In this document: positions 55,393 to 64,000 of the stretch, one piece after another | Layout: each line of letters begins with the position of its first letter | How positions within the stretch are numbered: position 1 is the first letter of the stretch | Assembly (NCBI GenBank): GCA_009760885.1 | Contig: CM019702.1 | Location: forward strand, 46,013,550-46,077,549 | Direction of reading: 5' to 3' | Length of the DNA: 64,000 nucleotides | From: Achatina immaculata | Taxonomy: Eukaryota > Mollusca > Gastropoda > Stylommatophora > Achatinidae | The notes under the pieces: model-generated | Database searches by the model: none | Told to the model about the DNA's origin: nothing | What the model saw: the letters and a program-made list of their open reading frames with translations, nothing else | Position numbers and translations under genes: made by a program

Positions 55393-58146
55393 CACATAAT
55401 TCAGTGAAATTCTACATGGCATTTACAGGTTGTCATTTTTATTTTGCGCATTGTCCTGTAATTCTGCATGCAGACACTTGCGTTTGCCAGATAAGAAATA
55501 AAAAATGAAGTTTGTTTTCTATAATTGGCAACCTCAGAGTTGATGACACCATCGAGTAATGGCCATGCACAGTTTTTTTTTTTTCAATTAGTAATTTAAA
55601 ATATCATTTTCTTTGGTGTTCACTCTTAAAAGATTGTGTTGTGTTTCTGTTATATGCCTTCTGACCCAACAAGTCTGACATCATTTTGGCATATTCTTTG
55701 ACTGGGTTCATTTTCCTATTGTGATCCCTATTCACTGAGCCACACTACTGTCTGTTCCCAGGGGCACCACTTAGAGGTAAAATAGGCTCTTGATTGACTA
55801 TGATTTGCCAGCTTTGATGGCCAAACTGCAGTTCATGAGCTACAGCTCTTTGATCTACAATGTGCAACTGGCAGAAATATGTTGGCTGACCTCCATTTAC
55901 ATAATAATTAATATAAAGGATAAATGCACAATTTTCAAGCTTCATAATTATTTACTAGGTATAAACTGAGAATCCGCTAGATTCAAATGCAAGTTCATGG
56001 TAAGTAAATATATCTAAGAATTTTAATTATGATTTTAATGCTAGATCTGAATATATCATCATCATCGCCTTTCACTCCCTTGACAGCACAGGCCATGGAC
56101 AAAGGCTCTCCAGTCATCCCTGTTCTTGGAATTATTCTCTGCTTCCTTCCACATGCATCCCTTGTCTCTGAGCACTTGAATATAGGTTTAAAAAGAGAAT
56201 TTCAGATCAACAAAGATTACATGGGAATTTATGCTGGAGATTCTGTAACTGTACAAGCCCGTGCTGACAGTGAACATTATTTACATGTGTTTCTTAACAT
56301 TTATACAATTCTTTTTTTTAAATAAGCATTCAACAATAAAAGCATGTATGCAATATTTGTTCAAGTATTGCCACTCTTAAACACCTGAAGTTTATCGCAC
56401 CTTTAGCAAATTTGGCCATCCCAGTGCAGCGATCATTCTCTTTTATTTGTTATTATATATTTTAAAGACTAAAGCAGGGATAAGAGAAATGAGCATGCAG
56501 CAAACAATCTAAGCAGTGATCAAGAAAAGAAAGCGGGCATATGATGAGAAGAAATAACCAGAGAATCACAAAGCAAGCCATCAAATGGGAAATATCTGGG
56601 AAAAGAGGCTGTTCTAGAGAGAACACTGACAAGAGTGGTTAAGATAATTAGCATCAGATCTTTTGATGAGATTGAGAAGCTTACTGAGAATAGAGACTCA
56701 TAACGAGACACGCTGCGAGCCGTATGTGACGCCAGACAGCACAGGAAGGATGTGAGAGAGAGAGATTCTGTTTTAAGATAAAATTTATTTGACGAGAGTA
56801 TTTTCAAATTCAAAATGTAAACAGACTGATGACACAAATATTTTTTTTAAGTGCAGAGTCCTTCAGTTATAACCATGTGATAAGTTTTGTTTCAGCCATT
56901 TTATGGATTAATTTGTTAACTATAGTGGCTCATTATCTGTTGCAACATGTTTCCAGTATCAGATTTTGAGCCATATGTTGCCATCGTGCAGTTATGCTAC
57001 ATATTGATGTTTCAGAAGCTTGATAAAACTAGCTTTCGTCACCCTTGCGAAGAAATTGTTCACATAAATGGAAACGTTCATGTTATCAGATCGTTAAACC
57101 TGTTTCATATGCAAATTTACTGTGGTCTCGGCGGTGTTTTGGTATCACTTAACATTTTACGAAGAGAAAGAAGTGTAAGCTACAGCTGAGGTCTTGTAGC
57201 TTGTAGACAGCGCTTGTGTAACAAGTGTTTAATCGTCGCTGACGAGCTGTTAGAAGCAGTGGAATCACCGCCTGTTCGAGTAACCAATGTAAGGTGTGTT
57301 TAGATATTGTCTCTGTCGAACGTTGATTGTGGGGTTGTCGATTCCGCCCACAGAGGCAGATTACTCTTGCCTCACCCTCCATCCCATCCTTCATTCTGTG
57401 GACATAGGAGTTATTCTCCCTTTCTAGCTCTTCATCCCCTAAAAATTTGTCCATAGCCATCGATATATTCGACTTGTCCAGTGGACTCGCTCATTACCAG
57501 TGAGTCAATGCGAGGCCCGCAACCTGGGAGTTCGAGAACAGGTTGCCCACTCCCTGTCAGTGCATCTTTGAGAGTCTGTCACAGTGTCTGTGACGGGGCC
57601 AAGGGTGAAGATGACTCGGTGCGGCGCTGAATGTTTTCATGCATCCGCAGTTAAGTGACATCATAAGCCCAAATGCAACATTCTCCGCCCAGTTGAGTGA
57701 CAACTCATCTCATTGTAACATCGCCCGTGTCACACACCGCCTGCAAGGCCATCTCACACTTGAAGCTTCTTGCTTTTGCCCACGCGCAAGGTTGAAATGA
57801 GGGGATGGTGCTCCGATGCCTTAAAACCCGCTTTAACATAAAAATTATTTACTTTTGGTGCGTTCGTTATAGAAACTTATCAGTCAGAGTGTGTGTAAGT
57901 GTGTTTGTGCTTGCATGTGTGTGTGTGTTTATTTAAAGCATTGAAAGGGGAAGTAAAAAAGGGAGATTCATTCATTCATTAGCATGTCCCTTGCGGAACT
58001 TTGTCTCCTTAACAGCTCTCTTGAAGGTCTCTCTCGATTGTAGCAAGATGCCCTGCTGCTGATGCATCCATTCGCAAATCATCAACAATGTCTTCTTGTC
58101 ATCTTCGCTTTGGTCTTCTTTCTTTTTCAAAATATGTTGTAGAGAT
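55393..58146. repeat. Large direct repeat, right copy (2.75 kb)
   Basis: Begins directly after the truncated 5' end of B3 and ends AGAGAT at 58146, after which the sequence is unique (AAGAGTTCAC). It contains the duplicates of G4, D2, I1, the unassigned ORF (56947-57189) and A7. Confidence 0.95.
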
Positions 58147-59176
58147 AAGAGTTCACAAAAATTTAACTTTTTTTTTTTTAAAGGAAAGACTGATGAGAAA
58201 GGGGATAATACTAATGCTATTTGTTGAGAAGAATTACGGTAGGAGAAACGTTTTTAAAAATATGATGAATGTTAAATCGCACTTAGCTTTTCTATAAAAA
58301 TTATTTTAATCCCGCCATTATTGTGACAGGTTACGTCTAATATTTTTAAATTGTCTTTCTAGTCGCTTCAGAAGAAAGTGTTGTGTTGTGTGTGTGTGTG
58401 CGCGCGCGTGTATGAAATATTGCAGGGATTACTGGGTTGTTTTTTTTCCTTTTCTTTTCTCTTCCTGAAGTCGATTCTGATATGTTAATCGGCTGGTTTG
58501 TACCAGTTCTGCTCCAGTGATCTAATCTGTTATTTAATTTTGCTCAGCTCCAAAGGATTAGTAATAATCCTAATAATAATCATACAAAACGATACATGCT
58601 GTGTCAAGAAAGACAAAATAACAGCCACATAATGTGTACAGTTTCAGGGGAAAACAAACAAAATTTCAAAATACAGTGGGCGTACTGGACAATGACCTAT
58701 TCAGGTCTCGACATTCTCTCCTCTGGCAGCAACTGCGAGCAGTCAAGCAGCAACGCCAGGGTTGGCGCCAACCTAGCAGGTGTCAGTAATTCTCTATCTA
58801 TAACTGAGATATTCCGCGCCCGCGCCTAAAAATGTTCTAGCCAAGGTTCCATTTTCATGAAATTCCTTGGAGGAGCAAACTATTTGTCGTGTGGTGATGA
58901 ATTATTTGTATATTGTATTGTAAAAAGCACAATCAACCGTTTCTTGGAGGCCAAAGTTGACAAACGTTTTTGACAAACGATTGCGCAATTTCTAAAGAGA
59001 TTCCCAGTTTCCACACTTAGTCAAGTATTAATTGATTGCCGGTATAATCATGCGAAGAAAACAATCATACAGATTTAATCATGAATATTCAGTGTTTAAA
59101 TGTACGAGACGTATATCTTATCTTCCACCTGTTTTAATGCTTTTGAGTATTTGGCACAGCGCTGTATACAATTGTA
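58147..59176. other. No gene recognised
   Basis: (GT)n/(GC)n microsatellite at about 58388-58408. Short ORFs without domains. Confidence 0.4.
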
Positions 59177-60109
59177 CGAGGGTCATACCGAAAGTCGTGA
59201 GCATTTTTTTTTAAATCAGAATTTATAGATTGAGAAAATATAAATGTATTACCTTTAACTGCAACCTTTGCACTTCATGTCGAGGTCATATGACGTCAGC
59301 ATCATGTGTCACGTGAACATGCGGAGCCTAAAGAAAATGGCGGGTGCTGAAGTTTCGTTTCGGCAACGTGCTGTGTTCCTCGTTAAAGAGGAAATTCCCA
59401 CTGCTGAAATTCACAAAAGACTTCAACTTGCTTATGGAAATGTGTGTATGGGTGCTAGCAGTGTTAGGAGGTGGATGAAACATTTCAAAGATGGAAATAC
59501 GAGCATCCAAGATATACTTCGCAGCAGTCCCCCTCGAACTGAACGCAACGTGGAAAAGATTGACGACAGCATTAAAGAAGACAGACGTGTCACCGTATCT
59601 GAAATCGCTGTAAATCTTGGAATAGGACACAATGCAGTACAGGAAATGATTGAAACCTAATGTTATAGAAAAGTTTGTGCCCGCTGGGTCCCATGTTTGT
59701 TGACTGAAGATCACAAAGGTATGAGAAAAACTCTGCTCGCCGGACAACTGAAGAAATTCAGAAAATAGGTTGGGAAATTCTTCTACACCCTGCCTATAGC
59801 CCCGAACTGGCACCTAGTGGTTACTATCTTTTCGGTTTTTAGAAAGAACACATGTAAGGCCATCACTACGACACAGGAGAGAACGTCCAGAAAGCAGTGC
59901 GTCTGTGCCTTCGGTCAGCTGGAACGGAATTCTACCTAGGAGGGTATTTTCAAACGTGCAGAGCGATGGGGGGAAATGTGTGCAGTGAAAGGGAGTATTA
60001 TATTGAAAAGTGAAGAACAGTATGCAGATTAAGGTGACACATTTATATTTTCTCTATTTATAAACTGATTTTTTAAAAAATGTGTTCACAACTTTCGGTA
60101 TAACCCTCG
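59177..60109 (+). mobile_element. Mariner-like element copy M2 (dead transposase)
   Basis: 933 bp with terminal repeats CGAGGGTCATACCGAAAGT/CGAGGGTTATACCGAAAGT (inverted), flanked by TA on both sides (59175-59176, 60110-60111). The + strand ORF gives FRQRAVFLVKEEIPTAEIHK, MGASSVRRWMKHFKDGNTS and VTVSEIAVNLGIGHNAVQEM, then a stop at 59658-59660. Downstream frames contain LTEDHKGMRK and HPAYSPELAPSGYYLFGF, the last catalytic region of mariner transposases, where the expected Asp of APSDY is Gly. The segment with the first two catalytic Asp residues is deleted. It is longer than M1 but equally inactive. Confidence 0.9.
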
Positions 60110-60111
60110 TA

Positions 60112-60612
60112 TGTGTTTCTATGTAAGAAGAAGAAAAATAACGTTTTTTTTTTTCAAAAACAAAACTGAAAACGACACGGTTCGGTCGCCAGGTCTCTAT
60201 TTGTTGCTGCTCTTCAACTCGTAACGAGGAAATGTTTGACTTGTCTGTGTGAATGTTCTTATGGCATGTGTTATTTTAAGAGAATGTGTTACTGTATCGG
60301 TAATTTAAGTTTATCGTAGAAAAACGCATAGAAAAACATTCATATTAACACATGGAGCAGTACCTGTGCAGAGAGATGTAGATATCGCTCCAATTCAGCA
60401 GGGTTTGATCCAGCTGAGGCGGAGTTTCTTGCTCTCTGTAGTAATAAGACTCTACTAACACAGCTACTGCTCACACATCAACATTTCCTTTTTTTCATCG
60501 AAAATAAATTTTAATTTAAATAATTTCTTGGCATATTTTTTTCCTTTCACAAATTTAAATTAAGAAACTTAAACCGAAAGGACACTAATGTAAAAATGAA
60601 AAAATTACGGGA

Positions 60613-60616
<4 letters not shown>
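60112..60616. other. No gene recognised
   Basis: AT-rich spacer with a T run at 60144-60155. No domain found. Confidence 0.35.
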
Positions 60617-60672
<56 letters not shown>

Positions 60673-60755
60673 CCTTAAGTGCCCAGGGCACATAGGGCTT
60701 CCGCAAGAGTTTTCCACAAATGCCTGTCCTTTGCCTTTTTTTTCTGCTCTTGTCC
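60617..60755 (-). mobile_element. Non-LTR retrotransposon B4 (last 85 bp plus long (GA)n tail)
   Basis: The minus strand has the family B end (TTGTGGAAAACTCTTGCGG, CCCTGGGCACTTAAGGTTC) followed by about 26 GA units (60617-60668 on the + strand is (TC)n). It is the shortest B insertion, so most of its length is the tail. Confidence 0.9.
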
Positions 60756-61838
60756 ATGATATACTGGATATACGGGTAAAGAAAATCACTGATAATAAAG
60801 TTCTTCTCCGATTAAGAAAAATGATTTCTTAAAAACTATGATAGGTAGAAACATGGACTTTGTGGCATTACTTGTAGTCTTATCAAGTTGTTTTGTTTGT
60901 TTTTTTCCTGTATACGTAGCGCTGCATTCACAAGTATCAAAATGACTTCTGTGAAGGGGAAAGTCCAGAGTTGTTGTGGTATCATGAAACACATTTACCA
61001 GTTACAGTCTGAGGAGGTTAGGAAATGAGGATGGACGAGATCTGCCAGAACGTATAAACTAGAAAAAAAGTAGGAACAGCTTTATTAATTAACAAGCACA
61101 CATTTTGGGTTCGCACCTTAATCATACAAAAACACACAGGACGAAGAAACAGAGAAAGAAGGTAAAATATAAATTCACATGAATGCTGTGTAAAAAAAAA
61201 ATGGAGAGGAAAAAAAATAGAATAAATGGAATATTTAGCTGTGACTTGTAAGAAGTTGTGACTTGCAAGTGATTGTGTCCACTTATTCATCTGGTTTGCC
61301 AGATGCTAAAACATGAAAGTTTGGCATGGAAGACTGGGTGCTTTGGTGAGCTTAAAAGGACTGGGATGTCCAGTTTGTGAGACTGCTGACGCTGTGCGTG
61401 ATGATTTTTAGCGCAGTCCTTAGTTAAATCAACTCGTCGTGCATCAAGTCAACTTCACACTCCTCGGAGCACAAGGTTAAAAGTTCATACAAACTGCTTC
61501 GTTTACAAGGCGCAGATCGTTCAAGATTTGATGCCAGTCCCCGACCTGTTGCTTAAAATTTATGGAGATTCACACGGCAGGAAATTCAGTATAGCAAAGA
61601 CATTCCTGGGCAACACACGAAGCACACATTGAAGTTCACGAATAAATTAGAAAAAAAAAACTGTACAGTGATTGTTAAAATAGAGTAAATGTACCTCGTA
61701 AAACTGTCTGTTATTATTCACTATCTGAACCTTTCAGATACACCTGAAGTTACAAAAATGTTTCGGACTTTGCCCATTTGCCACCATGTCCACAGTTCTA
61801 CCACCCCCACCTAAATAGTTCGCTTAGTTGGTTCTCAT
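60756..61838. other. No gene recognised
   Basis: AT-rich; A runs near 61190-61216. ORFs have no recognisable domain. Confidence 0.4.
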
Positions 61839-62400
61839 CATCATCATCATCATCAGGTGCCGTGCCGACTGGCGTTGGCTATTATGCTTCTCCAGAGTAC
61901 ACTATCCTTCATGCAGGCCATCAGCTCAGTTGCTGATCTCCTCTCACACCATCCCGTCAGACTGTCCAGTATTATTTCTCTTGGTCTTCCTCTTGATCTT
62001 CTTCCTTCTATTTTTCCTGTTGTTATAATATTTTCAATGCCCCCTCTTCTCATTGCATGTCCTGTGAAAGTACATTGTCTCTCTCTTATCTTTTTAACAA
62101 GGTTTTTTTTTTGTCTCTCCAGCTCTTCTCATACATTCTTCATTAGTTATTTTTGCTGTCCAGGGGATTCGCAACATTCTTCTAATAAACCACATTTCTG
62201 CTGCTTCCAATGATTTTTGTGCAGACCTGCCTATTGTCCATGATTCACTTCCATATAACAAGATAGGTTCAATATAGCATTTTAGGACTCGTTTTCTAAC
62301 ATTCATTGATAAGGATGTGTTGGTTAATATGTTTCTCATTCTCTGAAATGCCGTCTTTGCTTGGCCTATTCTGTTCCTAGTTGGTTCTAATGTTTCTTAT
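61839..62400 (-). pseudogene. Non-LTR retrotransposon C (RT C-terminal part, (TGA)n tail)
   Basis: Minus strand: MRNILTNTSLSMNVRKRVLK, CYIEPILLYGSESWTIGRSA, LEAAEMWFIRRMLRIPWTAK, ITNEECMRRAGE, then a frameshift and RRSRGRPREIILDSLTG, LWRSIIANASRHGT and TGA repeated seven times (the (ATC)n at 61839-61856 on the + strand). The tail unit is itself the stop codon, in frame. 5'-truncated near 62400. Confidence 0.85.
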
Positions 62401-62769
62401 CTCTTCCTGTTCCCTCAACACTCCCTGAATCTTCCTACCCTACCCTACCCCCCTACCAATCCGGGTGTGGGGGTAGCGGTGGAGTGCTCCCAGTTTGAGA
62501 ACCATAAATTACACATTGTTACTTATAGAAGCCATTCAGTACCTTGTCTCGCAATAAACTGGTGTTGCTGTGAAGATGGAGGAAAAGAAATAATAAAAAA
62601 TAAAACCAGGCCGAGTGAAATATTGCATGATTTTTTTTTGGAGGGGGGGGGGGGTAAGGGGTTGGTGAGTACTTTGAACGGAAACGAGCAGCATGATGAT
62701 GATATCGTTACAAATGTTCCATCCACAGAAAAATATTTTTTCGTGCTTTTTAACTGTTGCGTGTTTGTT

Positions 62770-62900
62770 TATTTGTTTGTTTTTTAATGTGATCCTTAAA
62801 AATGGCTCTTGCCGATATAGTGCATTTCTGTGTGCTGAGTTTAATTTCTTTGTTCCTGCCCGCTTCCCTCACTCTTTTTATCTTTTGTAAAACTGGACCT
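62770..62900 (+). repeat. Repeat family L, copy L2
   Basis: TTTGTTTGTTTTTTAATGTG, ATGGCTCTTGCCGATATA and TTTTGTAAAACTGGACCTTA align in order with copy L1 at 41330-41530. Its last part continues into the 31-bp array. Confidence 0.45.
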
Positions 62901-63015
62901 TACACCTGTCTACCTTTATTACTAGAACCTTACACCACAGTCTACCTATATTATTACTAGAACCTTATACCTCTGTCTACCTTTATTACTAGAACCTTAC
63001 ACCTCTGTCTATATT
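62888..63015. repeat. 31-bp tandem repeat, about 4 copies, derived from the end of repeat L2
   Basis: Units TTACACCTCTGTCTACC plus TTTATTACTAGAACC. The first unit coincides with the conserved tail of repeat family L, so the array arose by local amplification of that tail. Confidence 0.85.
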
Positions 63016-63147
63016 TATTACATGACTCAGTTTTACCGCAGTCGTCATTTCTCTTATGTAAATACAGGAAAGAGACAACTGAGTGAAAAGTGAAAAATGT
63101 TTGGATTACAGCGAAGATTTTGAAAGAGAAAATCGTAGGTATCTCTC

Positions 63148-63443
63148 TGTGAACTAGACAAGTAAATAATCTCTAGTGTGAACTAGACAAGTAAATAATC
63201 TCTAGTGTGAACTAAACAGGTAAAGAATCTCTAGTGTGAACTAAAAACGTAAAGAATCTCTGGCGTGAACTAAAAACGTAAAGAATCTCTGGTGTGAACT
63301 AAACAAGTAAAGAATCTCTAGTGTGAACTAAACAAGTAAAGAATCTCTAGTGTGAACTAAACAAGTAAAGAATCTCTAGTGTGAACTAAACAAGTAAAGA
63401 ATCTCTAGTGTGAACTAAACAAGTAAAGAATCTCTAGTGTGAA
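63148..63443. repeat. 29-bp minisatellite, about 10 copies
   Basis: Units TGTGAACTAAACAAGTAAAG plus AATCTCTAG. The left copies differ (TAGACAAGTAAATAAT, AAAAACGTAAAG); the right half is nearly invariant. Confidence 0.95.
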
Positions 63444-63596
63444 CAGTACATCGCATGAATGTCCTCGGTGTCACATTCTGTACTCTTTCTAGCTTCAATT
63501 AAGAACAATAAAGGGCTTAATGGATTATCGATATTGCATATAAACATGCTCGGTTGGTTTCTCTGCGAGGAAAAAAAAAACAGATAGCCTGTCTTC

Positions 63597-64000
63597 ACTG
63601 GCTAGCAAAATAGGACTTGGAATTAACAAAGACAAAACAAAAATAATGAAAATTCCCATTTATCAAAATGGAAAAATACACGTAGAAGGGACAGATGTTG
63701 AAGAAGTCCATCAATCTGCATACATTGGCAGCTACATAGACCAGGATGGTGACACCAGAAAGGAAGTTAGAATCAGAATTGCAAAAGCAGCATTGAACTT
63801 CAAGAATCTTGAGAACATATAGAATTCAAAAGTTATAAGCACAAAAACCAAGTTAAGACTATTCAATTCAAATGTAATATCCACCTTCATTTATGCATGC
63901 GAAAGCTGGAAAACAACTAAAGAAATAGACCAGAAATTAGACTCTTTTGAAAACAAATGCCTAAGTAAAATATTCGGCATCAAGTGGAACGAATTCAAGA
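63597..64000 (+). pseudogene. Non-LTR retrotransposon F, RT C-terminal part running off the window
   Basis: + frame: LASKIGLGINKDKTKIMKIP, VEGTDVEEVHQSAYIGSYID, DGDTRKEVRIRIAKAALNFK, one stop (TAG at about 63821), then STKTKLRLFNSNVISTFIYA, CESWKTTKEIDQKLDSFENK, CLSKIFGIKWNEF. It has the same domain order as families B and C but a distinct sequence. Its 3' end is beyond 64000. Confidence 0.8.

Noticed and set aside
51654..58146. The 2.75-kb direct repeats as LTRs of an LTR retrotransposon
   Set aside because: The 960 bp between them are a non-LTR RT on the minus strand. There is no gag, protease, integrase, primer-binding site or TG...CA ends, and the repeats themselves contain several unrelated older elements.
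63148..63443. 29-bp repeats as a CRISPR-like array
   Set aside because: The period equals the unit, with no spacers, so it is a minisatellite.

Overview
The window is AT-rich, intron-containing animal nuclear DNA that is dominated by dead transposable elements and tandem repeats. Spliced genes with GT/AG junctions, RNase H and reverse transcriptase (RT) relics of snail-like type, tRNA-derived SINEs with a conserved hairpin, mariner and hAT elements and many minisatellites suggest a lophotrochozoan, most likely a mollusc (gastropod). That placement is inference. Bacterial features such as operons and CRISPR arrays are absent.

Three host genes are supported, all on the + strand. (1) 937-1157 is the last coding exon of an ACBD3/GCP60-like Golgi protein, ending in its GOLD domain. 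(2) 29892-31612 holds three 3' exons of a Tctex1-type dynein light chain (DYNLT family). (3) 42006-47164 is a six-exon peroxiredoxin-5 gene with a likely mitochondrial leader, the peroxidatic and resolving cysteines, and one apparent 1-base deletion in exon 4.

Elsewhere: 2.1-6.5 kb has a hAT element with a mariner nested in it, followed by RT and RNase H relics. 11.5-14.6 kb is a 1575-bp tandem duplication carrying one retrotransposon nested in another. 15.3-18.7 kb has a 41-bp minisatellite, a retrotransposon tail, and a 31-bp satellite of about 65 copies enclosed in hAT-like ends. 20-25.3 kb has several minisatellites and a 1.3-kb AAC/AAG tract. 30-38 kb has more minisatellites, an unclassified repeat family (G), SINE pieces and RT relics. 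51.6-58.1 kb is a 2.75-kb direct duplication whose two copies exactly flank a 5'-truncated retrotransposon. 59-64 kb has a second mariner, more RT tails, minisatellites and an RT fragment running off the end.

The main theme is the 3' ends of the non-LTR retrotransposons. Several families end in a short tandem repeat ((TGAC)n, (TGAA)n, (TGA)n or (GA)n). In most, the ORF runs directly into that tail: either the tail repeat itself supplies the stop codon, or, with (GA)n, there is no stop and an Arg-Glu run is encoded. Family letters used below (A, B, C, D, E, F, G, H, I, J, K, L) are local labels, and clade names are given only as likelihoods.
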